Source of the DNA: Paenibacillus cymbidii
GTDB lineage: Bacteria > Bacillota > Bacilli > Paenibacillales > NBRC-103111
Length of the DNA stretch: 64,000 bases
Assembly: GCF_004764705.1 (NCBI RefSeq)
Contig: NZ_SHLX01000004.1
Coordinates: 124,001-188,000, forward strand
Direction: 5' to 3'
Shown here: piece after piece, positions 51,452 through 60,811 of the stretch
How the letters are laid out: the number at the start of each line of letters is the position of its first letter
How positions within the stretch are numbered: position 1 is the stretch's first letter
The notes under the pieces: model-generated
What the model was told of the DNA's origin: nothing
The model's database searches: none
Seen by the model: only the letters and a program-made list of their open reading frames with translations
Translations under genes and position numbers: made by a program

Positions 51452-54400
51452 ATGATGAGCAATAGAACGACTCGACCCGCAGGCAAGCTGTTATTGGTTT
51501 TTCTGCTGTTGGCCGGAACGGTGTTCGGCTTGCCAATGGCCGCATTTGCCGATGAATCCGTTACGGAAATTAGCGGCGTCTACACGATCGGCGAAAATGG
51601 TACATACAAGTTGATGGGGGATGGGACCATTTCCATAGCATCAAATGTAACCAAAGTCACCCTGACCCAAAACGACCCGGCGACGATATTGACTGCCAGT
51701 GTGTCGGCCAACAATTCGAACGCTTTGGAACTGACCATCAGCGGTATCAACTTTAGCTCTGCCAGTATGGCAGGGATGGATGTAGCCGGAGCGGAAGTCA
51801 CGCTCAAATTGACAGGCAATAATTTCATCGCGAGCAACTCAAACGCCCCGGGAATCCGGGTGCCTGCCGGCAAATCGCTCACCATTACCGGTACGGACAC
51901 AGATTCGCTTACGGCCAATGGCAGATCAGCGGGCATCGGCGGAGGGCCATCAGAAGGCGGCGGTACAGTGACGATAATGGGCGGCCACATCACGGCCAAC
52001 GGCGGTTATAACGGAGGAGCCGGAATTGGCGGAGGATCCGGAGGTACCGGCGGCGTAACGACGATAACGGGTGGAATTGTCACGGCCTATGGTCCTAATG
52101 ATGGAGCCGGTATAGGTGGAGGATCCGGGGGTGCCGGCGGCGTAACGACGATAACGGGCGGCACCGTAACGGCGAAGGGCGGAGCCATGTATTACGGAGC
52201 CGGCATAGGTGGAGGATCCGGAGGCGCCGGCGGCACAACGACGATAACGGGTGGCACGGTTACGGCTATTGGTGGCGGCCATGCAGCCGGAATCGGTGGG
52301 GGAAGCGGCGGAGCAGGCGGTACAACGAACATTTCGGGCGGCACTGTTACGGCCACTGGCACCGCCATGGGAGCCGGCATCGGCGGGGGAACTTATGGAG
52401 CCGGCGGTGAAACGATCATAACGGGCGGCATCGTCACAGCCACAGGCGGCTCCGACTCAGCCGGAATCGGCGGAGGATATGGCGCAGCAGGCGGCACAAC
52501 GACGATAACGGGCGGCACCGTAACGGCTACGGGTATGAATGGCGGAGCCGGCATCGGCGCAGGAAACGGGGGAGCCGGCGGTGCGATAACCAAAGTCGAT
52601 GGCGGTGCGGTTCAAGCAAACGGCGATACAAGCGCTTTTCAAAATAGTGCCGGCGTCCCGGTCTATCTGATGGTGTTGACGGTCGTTGCAGACGATACAA
52701 CCATTTTGCCGAATATGTCGCTTTCGTATAAGGGCGGCGAAGTCTCGACAGATAGCAACGGAAAGCTGCGCTTGTATGTACCTGCCGGCAACTATGAGCT
52801 GGAAGATCTTGCGCTGACTTCTTCGAATGGCTACCGACCGGTGGCCTTGGACCCTGCTCATCTTGAGGTTACGAATACGGAGACGGTTGCGGACATTACG
52901 CTCTCGAATCTTTATCAAGTAAGCTGGGGTTTGAATGGCGGAACGATGAGTCAACCTTCGGTGACGAACGAGGTATATGGCGCAAGCGTCGCAGCGCCTT
53001 CACCCCATCCGCAGCGAGCAGGCTACACGTTCGCAGAATGGTACACCGATCCGGGTCACTCGACTCAAGCTGTTTTTCCGGCACAAGTGCGCGCGGATAC
53101 CTCGTTTTTTGCCGAATGGACAGCCAACGCGTTGACGCTGTCCGCGGCAGACCTGCCGCATGGCGATTACGGCGAGGCGTACAACGCGGACCTTCCGGAA
53201 GCGGAAAACGGAACGGGAAGCTATACCTATGCGATCACGGACGGGCAACTGCCAAACGGGCTGACGTTGAGCGGCCGAACGCTCGTCGGCACCGCGGACA
53301 AGGCCGGTTCGTATTCGTTCGAGGTGACGGCCACCGACACAGATAGCGGCAGCAGTGCCAATCGGACGTACACCATCCTTGTTGGGCCCGAACTGACAGT
53401 CCCGGCGGACGATTTGTACGGCGTGAACGAAACGCTTGCCTTTACGCTGACCTATAACGACGAAGTAATCGTGAGCGGCACGCCTGCCGTTCCGCTGAAG
53501 ATCGGCACCGGCAGCGTGACCTATTCGGTTTATGCAACATATGCGGGCGAGCGCGGCGTTCCCGTAACCTCCCTGACCTTCGCTTACGAGGCGCCGGCGG
53601 GGACGGCGGACGAGGACGGGATTGCTGTCATAGGGCAATTGGCGCTTCAAGGCGGTGCAAGCATTACACGCGTCCTCTCCGGTGCAAACGCTTCGCTGCT
53701 TTACGAAGTGCCGGATACGAGCGGCATCCGCATCGTCGCGATTGCGCCAGACCTTGCCCTGCAAGCCTCGCCGGACGGACCGAGTCGGCAGAAAACGATC
53801 CGTGTGACGGCCGATGTCAACGGAGAAGCGGCGGGCAACACGCTCGCAAAGCTGAGCTGGATGGCGGGAAGCCATAGCACTGCCGATTTTGCCGGTGGAG
53901 CCGGTACAGACATCAGGGCCACACAACAATTCACGGTCACCATGAATGGGACTTTCACCGTTTATGCGAAAGATGCGGCAGGCAACGAAGCGGTAAAGGA
54001 AATGGCAATCATAACAATAGCGACAACGACATCCGACCCGGATTCAAGCAGCAGTCCATCTATCGTAACGTTGCCGGTCAACGCGCCGGTCATCGACATG
54101 AACGGCGCGACGCTTGACCCAAGTACCATCGACATGTCAAAGCCGTCCTGCACACTGGAGGTAACGCCCAAGGACGGCACAGCGTACGTCAGCATCCCGG
54201 CCAGTATTTTGACAGGTTTTGAGAATAAGAACGCCGCCTTCATCCTGGAGATTAAAACCCCTTACGGCAGCTATCAAGTTCCCGTGAGTCTGGCGTCGCT
54301 TATTCCAGGGTTGCAAGATTTGCTTATGGCCAACAACCTCAATCCCGCGGACATCAGCTTCAAGATCACCCTGACCGACAAGTCCGGCGACAACGCCATT

Positions 54401-55009
54401 CAGACGGCATTTGCGAACGGGTTGCCTAACGGAAAGGTGATGGGGGCGATCGTCGATTTTCAAATCGATGTGATCAACACCAAGTCGGGGCAAATCTTCG
54501 GAGCTGTCGACAGGTTTAGCGAGGCGCTGACAAGAGTGATTCCGATGCCGAAAAATGAGACTGCCATGCCTGCGCAATGGGGCGCATTCCGTTACAACGA
54601 GACGACGAAGACGTTTGCGTTTGTTGCGGCCACAACGAAACAGATTGATGGCATATGGTATGCGATGATTCGCTCCTATACAAACAGCGTGTACGCCATA
54701 GCGGAAAATTCAGTGCGTTTTACGGATGTGCAAGCGCATTGGAGCCGGTCGTTTGTCGAGCTGGCCGCGGCGAAAGGACTTGTTGAGGGAACTGGCGATG
54801 GCCGCTTCGAACCGGACAAGGCGGTCACCAGAGCGGAATTTACGGCCATGCTCGTTCGGGCGCTGGGGCTCGGCCTATCCGCCGGCAGCGCGGAACCTTA
54901 TGACGATGTCAAGCTCGATACATGGTACGGGGACACAGTAGCCAAAGCGAATGAATTGGGCATTCTCGATTATGTGAAGGGCAACCGATTCGTCCCGATC
55001 AACCGCTGA
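51452..55009 (+). CDS. Secreted glycine-rich-repeat protein with SLH domains (3' frameshifted)
   Basis: The open frame codes for 1185 residues. A signal peptide (to about 34) precedes an N-terminal beta-helix-like region resembling carbohydrate-binding Cthe_2159-type domains (about 35-155). Eight tandem repeats of 28-31 residues (about 159-390) follow, with consensus GAGIGGGSGGAGGTTTITGG. Then come a Listeria-Bacteroides-type repeat (SWGLNGGTMSQPSVTNE; YTFAEWYTD), Ig-like domains and a Ser-rich linker. SLH domains start at about 1090 (FTDVQAHWSRSFVELAAAKG). The frame ends at FVPINR where a third SLH should continue; the rest is in another frame to 55275. GGAGGT precedes ATG ATG at 51452/51455. 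With only about two SLH domains, wall anchoring could be weakened. Confidence 0.82.
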   Translation: MMSNRTTRPAGKLLLVFLLLAGTVFGLPMAAFADESVTEISGVYTIGENGTYKLMGDGTISIASNVTKVTLTQNDPATILTASVSANNSNALELTISGINFSSASMAGMDVAGAEVTLKLTGNNFIASNSNAPGIRVPAGKSLTITGTDTDSLTANGRSAGIGGGPSEGGGTVTIMGGHITANGGYNGGAGIGGGSGGTGGVTTITGGIVTAYGPNDGAGIGGGSGGAGGVTTITGGTVTAKGGAMYYGAGIGGGSGGAGGTTTITGGTVTAIGGGHAAGIGGGSGGAGGTTNISGGTVTATGTAMGAGIGGGTYGAGGETIITGGIVTATGGSDSAGIGGGYGAAGGTTTITGGTVTATGMNGGAGIGAGNGGAGGAITKVDGGAVQANGDTSAFQNSAGVPVYLMVLTVVADDTTILPNMSLSYKGGEVSTDSNGKLRLYVPAGNYELEDLALTSSNGYRPVALDPAHLEVTNTETVADITLSNLYQVSWGLNGGTMSQPSVTNEVYGASVAAPSPHPQRAGYTFAEWYTDPGHSTQAVFPAQVRADTSFFAEWTANALTLSAADLPHGDYGEAYNADLPEAENGTGSYTYAITDGQLPNGLTLSGRTLVGTADKAGSYSFEVTATDTDSGSSANRTYTILVGPELTVPADDLYGVNETLAFTLTYNDEVIVSGTPAVPLKIGTGSVTYSVYATYAGERGVPVTSLTFAYEAPAGTADEDGIAVIGQLALQGGASITRVLSGANASLLYEVPDTSGIRIVAIAPDLALQASPDGPSRQKTIRVTADVNGEAAGNTLAKLSWMAGSHSTADFAGGAGTDIRATQQFTVTMNGTFTVYAKDAAGNEAVKEMAIITIATTTSDPDSSSSPSIVTLPVNAPVIDMNGATLDPSTIDMSKPSCTLEVTPKDGTAYVSIPASILTGFENKNAAFILEIKTPYGSYQVPVSLASLIPGLQDLLMANNLNPADISFKITLTDKSGDNAIQTAFANGLPNGKVMGAIVDFQIDVINTKSGQIFGAVDRFSEALTRVIPMPKNETAMPAQWGAFRYNETTKTFAFVAATTKQIDGIWYAMIRSYTNSVYAIAENSVRFTDVQAHWSRSFVELAAAKGLVEGTGDGRFEPDKAVTRAEFTAMLVRALGLGLSAGSAEPYDDVKLDTWYGDTVAKANELGILDYVKGNRFVPINR
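51926..52625 (+). repeat. Tandem coding repeats, eight units of about 84-93 bp
   Basis: The units encode GAGIGGG-SGGAGG-TTITGG-TVTATG variants. Long stretches such as GGAGCCGG-AT-GGCGGAGGATCCGG and GGCGTAACGACGATAACGGG recur between units, so recent duplication and length variation are likely. They would form stacked short beta-strands. Confidence 0.8.
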
Positions 55010-55275
55010 CCCGCGAGGAAATGTCGAGTATGCTTGCTGCCGTCGTTGCCTTGGAAAAGCCGTCGATGACAGAGGGATTTACCCGTCTGGATGGATACAA
55101 GGATATCGAAGGTGTGGACGCAGTTGCTCTGGAGGACATTCGCCTGATGGTGAACCTGCAAATTATGATCGGTACAAGTGACGATACATTTGGACCGAAG
55201 GAGGAAGCGACACGCGCGCAAGCGGCGGTTGTGTTCCTCCGAACGCTGCAAAGGCTGGGTATGATTGACAAGTGA
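55010..55275 (+). pseudogene. Out-of-frame third SLH domain of the upstream gene
   Basis: Reading the +1 frame near 55000 gives DQPLTREEMSSMLAAVVALE and then LEDIRLMVNLQIMIGTSDDTFGPKEEATRAQAAVVFLRTLQRLG, the third SLH domain. Loss of one G in a CCCGGATC-like context at about 54996 would explain the break. If it is a sequencing error, the true gene runs 51452-55275. Confidence 0.75.
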
Positions 55276-55295
55276 CAAAAATATAAACCGAATCG

Positions 55296-55321
55296 AGCCC
55301 GTGCAATGGACGGGCTTTTTT
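55296..55321 (+). terminator. Intrinsic terminator after the glycine-rich SLH gene
   Basis: AGCCCGT at 55296-55302 pairs with ACGGGCT at 55310-55316 and is followed by a run of T. Confidence 0.88.
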
Positions 55322-55455
55322 ATGTTGTCGAAGCTTGGTCCGGCTTTCAAGCGCCGCACCGGCGACAGAAAAAGAATAGGCTAATGCCGGTTTATCGCGT
55401 ACAATGGGGGGGATACGATCAATCTGAGGTATTACAATAATTTCCATTTCTAGCA

Positions 55456-57255
55456 ATGGGGGTTCGGCTATTGAAACCTGTGATTGCCCGTTTATTCAGC
55501 GGACGGCTGGCCTGGATGAAGCGGATGCGCGTGTCCATTTTCATGAAACTGGTATTGACGTTTCTGGCCGTTCTGCTGCCGTTGTACACGGTCACGCTGC
55601 TGCTCAACCGCGCAGGCAGCCGGGACATTCGCCACGAAATTACCAAATCGGCCGTCAACAACAACCGGTTCTACATGCAGTCGTTCGATTCGGAGGTGAA
55701 CCGGATCAATCAACTGCTGCTCAACTTCGTCATCGACAAAGATTTGCAGGAGCTCGGCAACTCCGTCGACGACATCGCTTCGTACGACCGTACGGCCAAA
55801 CTGATCGCCGTCCAGAAACGGCTGCAGCTGCTCAAAGCTTCCAGCCATTTTATTGAGGAAGTGAAAGTGTTTTTCCCCAAGTTGGATCGTACGCTCACCT
55901 CGACCGATTTCGATACGCGGGTATCGTCCGCCGAATACAAGCCGCTTGCCAACAATCTGGAGGCGAATCGCCTCGTTGCGATTGACGAGCGGCTGTTCAT
56001 GAGCTTCCGCTATCCGACCAGTATTTACACGAACCGACCGCCCGTATTCGTCATTGCCGTCGAGCTGTCCACGTCCGTGCTGCGGAGCAGCCTGTTCAAT
56101 ATTGTCGATCCGGAGCAGGGTTATTCGGTGTTGTACCACGCCAGGGACGGATGGATTGTGGCAAGCGATCCGGACAAGCCGGTACAGCGGTCGCTGCAGG
56201 CGTTTGCGAATCGCGAAGCTCCGCTTGCCGATGAAGCCGGGGCGGTAACCGTCGCCGTCGGACAAACGAACTATTTGGTTTCCTACAAGACTTCCGCTTT
56301 GAGCGATGCGACGCTGCTCACGTTTATGCCCCAGGACGACATTCTCCGTTCGTTGCGGTTTTATGAAAAATGGGCCTGGATTTTGCTGGCGATGGCTATT
56401 CTGATCGTCGTCTCGTTTGCCTACTCGCTGCTGCGCATTATTCATCAGCCGCTGCGCCGTCTCGTCTTCGCGTTCCGCAAAGTGGAGGAGGGCAATTTGA
56501 CGCCCATTGTGACGACCGAGCGCGGGGACGAATTCCGCTATTTGTACCATCGCTTCAACTCCATGGTGGCCAGGCTCGACGTGCTCATCCATCAGGTGTA
56601 CGAGAAAGAAATCCGCAACCAGCGGCTGACGCTGAAACAGCTGCAGTCGCAAATGAATCCGCATTTTTTGTACAACTGCTTCTTCATTCTGAAACGGCTC
56701 ATTCAAACGGCGGACAACGAAAAGGCGTTCCGGTTCGCCATGTATTTGGGCGACTACTTCCGCTTCATTACCCGCAGCGCCAGCGACAAAATCCCGCTTG
56801 AAACGGAGATGCGGCATGTGCGGAACTACGTCGACATCCAGACGATTTGCTACGGCGACCGCATCGCTGTCGCAATCGAGCCGCCGAACGAACGCTGTCG
56901 CGTGCTGCCGGTGCCCCGGATGATGATTTTGCCGGTTGTTGAAAACGCTTATAAGTACGCTTTCCACCAGGCGTCCGGCCAAGGCGAGTTATGGATTCAC
57001 GATGCGGTGAAGGATGGCTATTATTCGCTGATGATCGAAGACAACGGCAGCGTATTGCACGACGACGACATAGCGGCCATGGCGGCCCGGCTGGCCGATT
57101 CCGACGCGGACGGGCTGGAGACGACCGGGCTCATCAATGTGCACCGGCGCATCGAAATCATGTTCGGAACCGGGAGCGGCGTCCGGTTGTCGCGGTCCCA
57201 GCTCGGCGGGCTGTGCGCGGCTATCCGCCTGAAGCTCGATCCGGACGGCTTATAA
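55456..57255 (+). CDS. YesM-type sensor histidine kinase, locus 3
   Basis: This kinase of about 599 residues has membrane helices at about 30-50 and 302-322 around an extracellular sensor. A HAMP segment, the motif QMNPHFLYNC with His403, and a HATPase domain (LPVVENAYKYAF; EDNGSV) follow. The glycine box is EDNGSV rather than DNGxG, a mild deviation. The start is uncertain: ATG 55456 has no ribosome site, while TTG 55471 has GGGGG eight bases upstream. TACAAT at 55400 is a possible -10. It is followed 22 bases later by its response regulator gene. Confidence 0.87.
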   Translation: MGVRLLKPVIARLFSGRLAWMKRMRVSIFMKLVLTFLAVLLPLYTVTLLLNRAGSRDIRHEITKSAVNNNRFYMQSFDSEVNRINQLLLNFVIDKDLQELGNSVDDIASYDRTAKLIAVQKRLQLLKASSHFIEEVKVFFPKLDRTLTSTDFDTRVSSAEYKPLANNLEANRLVAIDERLFMSFRYPTSIYTNRPPVFVIAVELSTSVLRSSLFNIVDPEQGYSVLYHARDGWIVASDPDKPVQRSLQAFANREAPLADEAGAVTVAVGQTNYLVSYKTSALSDATLLTFMPQDDILRSLRFYEKWAWILLAMAILIVVSFAYSLLRIIHQPLRRLVFAFRKVEEGNLTPIVTTERGDEFRYLYHRFNSMVARLDVLIHQVYEKEIRNQRLTLKQLQSQMNPHFLYNCFFILKRLIQTADNEKAFRFAMYLGDYFRFITRSASDKIPLETEMRHVRNYVDIQTICYGDRIAVAIEPPNERCRVLPVPRMMILPVVENAYKYAFHQASGQGELWIHDAVKDGYYSLMIEDNGSVLHDDDIAAMAARLADSDADGLETTGLINVHRRIEIMFGTGSGVRLSRSQLGGLCAAIRLKLDPDGL

Positions 57256-57277
57256 CAAAGACGAGAGGAGCGATTCC

Positions 57278-58936
57278 ATGTATCGCATGATCATCGTGGA
57301 CGATTTGCCCATCATCGTGGATGGCCTGATGGAGCTGTTCGCCGGGCAGCCCCGGCTCGGGCTGGAGCTGCACACGGCGTATTCCGCCCAGGAAGCGCTG
57401 GCCATCATGGAGAAAACGCATATCCATATCGTGCTGTCCGACATCAAGATGCCGGGGATGGAAGGGATCGAGCTGCTGCGCAGCATTCGCCAAAACTGGC
57501 CGTCCTGCAAAGTCATTTTCCTGACGAGCTACGACGATTTTCACTATGTCAAAAGCGCGATCTCGAGCGGCGCCTTCGACTACATGCTGAAAGAGGAAAG
57601 CGACGACAGCATCGTGCAGGTGGTGGAAAAAGCAATCGCGAAGTTGGACGAGGAGTACGACACGAAGCGCAAGCTGTACGAGGCAAAAATGCAAAAGCTG
57701 CAGCTGAAGCCAGAAGCGATGCAGCATTATTTGCTCCCGCTGCTGCAGGGCGACAGGCCGTGGTCGAGCGAAGAAACGCAGCGGCGTTTCGACCTGTGGG
57801 ACATCCCGTTGCGGACGGACGCGCCCGTGCTGATGCTGGTCGGCCGGGTGGACAGCTGGGAAGGCTGGCGCACCGCCGAACATCCGGTAATGCGGTTCGC
57901 GATTCAGAACATCGCCGCCGAATATTTGCAGCAGGACGTCGAACTGATCTCCATTCCGTTCGGCACATCGAATCTCGTCTGGCTGCTGCAAGCCGGCAGG
58001 CGGGAGGAGGCCCCGCCGGCAGCACCGCAGGAAACGGCGGAGGATCCCGTGTTTGCGGTCGTGGCCGGCCGTCTGGAAAGCATGCAGCGAACATGCGCCG
58101 ATTTGATGCGGCTGCCGGTTTCGTTCGCCGTCGCGAACGCTGCGGCGGAGTGGATAACGCTGCCGGCTACGTTCAGCCGGCTGCGGTCCATGCTGCTCAG
58201 CGAACGGGGAGCGGACAGGGGGATTATCCTGATCGACCGTGCGCAGCCGGATGAAAAGAGCGACGATTCGGAGCCTGCCGCCGGCAAGCTGTATAAAAGC
58301 AATGCGAAAAAAATCGCGCTGCTCCGGCACTATTTGGAACAAGGCAAGCAGGAGGAATTTAACGACACGTTCCGCGAGCTGATGGCTGCGATGGAGGAAA
58401 GCGGCGCCGCCGGCTTTTACAAGCTCGAAGTGTATCACGCCCTTGCGTCGATCTTTCTGTCCTATTTCAACGCCCGCCCGGCCCGCCACTGGCTGGAGGG
58501 CGAGGAGCTGAATCGGCTCACGCAAGTCGATCCCGAAATGACGACCGGGCAGATGGCCCGCTTTTTCCTCAAGCTGACGCAAACCGTGTTCACCCATCCG
58601 GAGAAAAGGGCGGTCAAGAGCGATCACGAGGTCGTGTTGTGGCTGCAGGGCTACATCCCCGGCAATCTCCAGGAGGATTTGTCGCTCGCGCGGTTGGCCG
58701 ATTTGGTGCAGATGAATCCCTCCTACTTATCGCGTTTGTTCAAGCAAACGACCGGCATGGGGCTGCTCGAATACATCCAGCAATGTCGGATCGACAAGGC
58801 GAAGGAGCTTCTTGCCTCCTCCGACTACAAAGTGTATGAAATCGCCGAAAAGGTCGGATACGAATCCAGGTTGTCCTTCGTCCGCATGTTCAAAAACCAG
58901 GTAGGCATGACCCCGCAGGAATACCGGGAGCTGTAG
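57278..58936 (+). CDS. YesN-type AraC-family response regulator, locus 3
   Basis: This 552-residue regulator has a receiver domain with VDDLP and phospho-acceptor Asp55 (SDIKMPGMEG). A long middle region and a C-terminal AraC DNA-binding domain (about 450-550; LADLVQMNPSYLSRLFKQTTG, YEIAEKVGYESRLSFVRMFK) follow. The usual second acidic residue DDE is DDL here; the second aspartate is kept. GAGAGGAG precedes the ATG. It probably acts at the repeats at 58970-59004. Confidence 0.9.
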   Translation: MYRMIIVDDLPIIVDGLMELFAGQPRLGLELHTAYSAQEALAIMEKTHIHIVLSDIKMPGMEGIELLRSIRQNWPSCKVIFLTSYDDFHYVKSAISSGAFDYMLKEESDDSIVQVVEKAIAKLDEEYDTKRKLYEAKMQKLQLKPEAMQHYLLPLLQGDRPWSSEETQRRFDLWDIPLRTDAPVLMLVGRVDSWEGWRTAEHPVMRFAIQNIAAEYLQQDVELISIPFGTSNLVWLLQAGRREEAPPAAPQETAEDPVFAVVAGRLESMQRTCADLMRLPVSFAVANAAAEWITLPATFSRLRSMLLSERGADRGIILIDRAQPDEKSDDSEPAAGKLYKSNAKKIALLRHYLEQGKQEEFNDTFRELMAAMEESGAAGFYKLEVYHALASIFLSYFNARPARHWLEGEELNRLTQVDPEMTTGQMARFFLKLTQTVFTHPEKRAVKSDHEVVLWLQGYIPGNLQEDLSLARLADLVQMNPSYLSRLFKQTTGMGLLEYIQQCRIDKAKELLASSDYKVYEIAEKVGYESRLSFVRMFKNQVGMTPQEYREL

Positions 58937-58969
58937 CGGGCGGGACATCCGGCGCATCGGGAAACGCAA

Positions 58970-59033
58970 GTAAAGAATTGCATCGCCGGGTAAGAAAATG
59001 AATCTTTTCGCCATTATGCCGCGATTCTATACT
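58970..59033 (+). promoter_or_regulatory. Direct-repeat operator and promoter of the locus 3 operon
   Basis: GTAAAGAATTGCATC at 58970 and GTAAGAAAATGAATC at 58990 are direct repeats 20 bp apart, matching at 11 of 15 positions. TATACT at 59028-59033 is the -10; the -35 is poor. The second repeat begins 38 bases before the -10, as in locus 2. Confidence 0.5.
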
Positions 59034-59074
59034 GGGATTGTGATCACCACTACGATGTTCAAGGGGGAAAGGAA

Positions 59075-60757
59075 ATGCAGAAAGGCCGATATTCGGTATT
59101 GGTTGGGCTGTCGGCGCTCATTGTCGTCGTGAGCGCGTGCAGCGGCAACTCAAAAGAAGGAAACGAGGATAAGCAGCCGTCGGCATCGCCGTCAGCGGCA
59201 GCATCGGCGTCGGCGAAGCCGCAGCCGAGTCAAAATCCCGACTTCAAGCCGCTCGGCAAATACAACCCGCCGATCGAGATGTCCACCGTTCGTCAGGTTG
59301 CGGCGAATCAATATTTCGACGAAGGCGAAACGATCGACAAAAACTCGCTGTACGATTTCTACGAAAGCCAGCTTGGCATCAAAATAAAAAATTTATGGAC
59401 GGTCAGCAAAGATTACGACACGAAGCTGAAGCTGGCGATCGCCTCGGACGAACTGCCGGATTTCTTCAAGGTTTCTCCCGTCGATTTGCTGCAGCTGGTC
59501 GAAAACGGCATGGTCGCCGATTTGACCGAGGCCTGGGACAAGACCGCTTCCGACGCGTTCAAAAAGTGGGTCGGCTACGACGGCGGCATCCAGATGAAAT
59601 CGGCCACGTTCGGCGGCAAGCTGATGGCGATTCCGGAAACGCGCAGCGGCTATGGCGATCTCGGCATTTTGTATGTGCGCAAGGACTGGCTGAAGGAAAT
59701 GAACTTGCCCGAGCCCAAAACGATGGCGGATTTGCTGAAAATATCGAAAGCGTTTTCGCAGCGGGATTCGGGCGGCAAAGGGAAAACGTACGGCCTTTTC
59801 CTCGACAAAACGCTTGGCTTGAAAAACTTCTTTAATGGCTACCACCTGTATCCGAAAACGTGGGTGAAGGACAGCGCAGGCAATCTCAGCTACGGCAGCC
59901 TCGACCCGAGGATGAAGGACGCGCTCAAGGAATTGCAAGCCATGTTCAAGGACGGGCAAATCGACCCGGAATTCGGCGTCAAGGATCGGGTCAAGGAGCT
60001 CGAGCTGGTGAACAACAACCGGGTCGGCATCATGTACGGCCGCTATTCGGATACGGTAGCGCTGACCGGCGCGATTGTGAACAACAAAGTGGTGCAGGAA
60101 TGGGAAAGCTATATGATCCCGTCAATCGACGACAAGCCGGCCCAAAGCCAGGTGAGCGCCAACGTGCAAAATTATTTCGTGGCCAGCAAAAAGTCGAAGC
60201 ATCCGGAAGCGCTGATCAAAATCGCCGACTTGTCGCTTGCGCCGACGATTCATCAAATCCCGGGCAGCAACGTGCTCGCGACGGGGAAAAACAACAAAAC
60301 GGATCAAATTATTTACACGATCAACCCGATTACGCTGTTCGGCCAGCTCGGGCCGGTCGAAATGGGCGAACTGATTCCGAAAGCCGAAAAGCTGCGCGAT
60401 CCGTCGGTTTTGAAGGGGCAGTGGCCGAACGTTTACAAAAACATGATGAACTTCATCAACGGCGACATCAACATCGTAAACTACGCAAACTACATGAACG
60501 GCAAGGACGGCGGCACGCTGGCCAAGGTGTATCAGGGCTACCAGCAAAATTTGTTCAAATTCGACGAGTTTTACGGGGCGCCGACGCCGACGATGGGCGA
60601 AAAGATGGCGACGCTGCTTGCCAAGGAAGACGAAATCGTGACGAAAATCATTATGGGCTCGGCGCCGGTCGAAGCGTATGACGCCTTCATCAGCGACTGG
60701 AAGAAGCTCGGCGGCGAGCAGATTACGAAGGAAGTCAACGACTGGGCCAAACGTTGA
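59075..60757 (+). CDS. LplA-type solute-binding lipoprotein, locus 3
   Basis: This 560-residue lipoprotein has lipobox Cys22 (VVVSAC), a Ser/Ala/Pro-rich tether and a family 1 solute-binding fold. LGKYNPPIEMSTVRQ and FYGAPTPTMGEKMATLL parallel the locus 2 binding protein, so the two are paralogues with probably different ligands. GGGGGAAAGGAA precedes the ATG. The sulfatase downstream suggests a sulfated oligosaccharide ligand (inference). Confidence 0.9.
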   Translation: MQKGRYSVLVGLSALIVVVSACSGNSKEGNEDKQPSASPSAAASASAKPQPSQNPDFKPLGKYNPPIEMSTVRQVAANQYFDEGETIDKNSLYDFYESQLGIKIKNLWTVSKDYDTKLKLAIASDELPDFFKVSPVDLLQLVENGMVADLTEAWDKTASDAFKKWVGYDGGIQMKSATFGGKLMAIPETRSGYGDLGILYVRKDWLKEMNLPEPKTMADLLKISKAFSQRDSGGKGKTYGLFLDKTLGLKNFFNGYHLYPKTWVKDSAGNLSYGSLDPRMKDALKELQAMFKDGQIDPEFGVKDRVKELELVNNNRVGIMYGRYSDTVALTGAIVNNKVVQEWESYMIPSIDDKPAQSQVSANVQNYFVASKKSKHPEALIKIADLSLAPTIHQIPGSNVLATGKNNKTDQIIYTINPITLFGQLGPVEMGELIPKAEKLRDPSVLKGQWPNVYKNMMNFINGDINIVNYANYMNGKDGGTLAKVYQGYQQNLFKFDEFYGAPTPTMGEKMATLLAKEDEIVTKIIMGSAPVEAYDAFISDWKKLGGEQITKEVNDWAKR

Positions 60758-60763
60758 GAAAGG

Positions 60764-60810
60764 CGGGAGGGGCGCTTTGCCTGGCTTAGCTTGGCTGCCC
60801 CTCTCTCCCG
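60764..60810 (+). other. Hairpin after the locus 3 binding-protein gene
   Basis: CGGGAGGGGC (60764-60773) pairs with GCCC (60797-60800) and CTCCCG (60805-60810), with a four-base bulge and a loop of 23 bases. It lies between the binding-protein and permease genes, as in locus 2. Confidence 0.5.
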
Positions 60811-60811
60811 A

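Noticed and set aside
51926..52625. Regularly spaced repeats that could suggest a CRISPR array
   Set aside because: The repeats are in frame, glycine-coding and without unique spacers; no cas genes are present.
55361..55405. GGCGACAGAAA 39 bases before TACAAT as an operator for the locus 3 kinase gene
   Set aside because: Only one half-repeat is present and it resembles the locus 2 rather than the locus 3 motif, so it may be chance.
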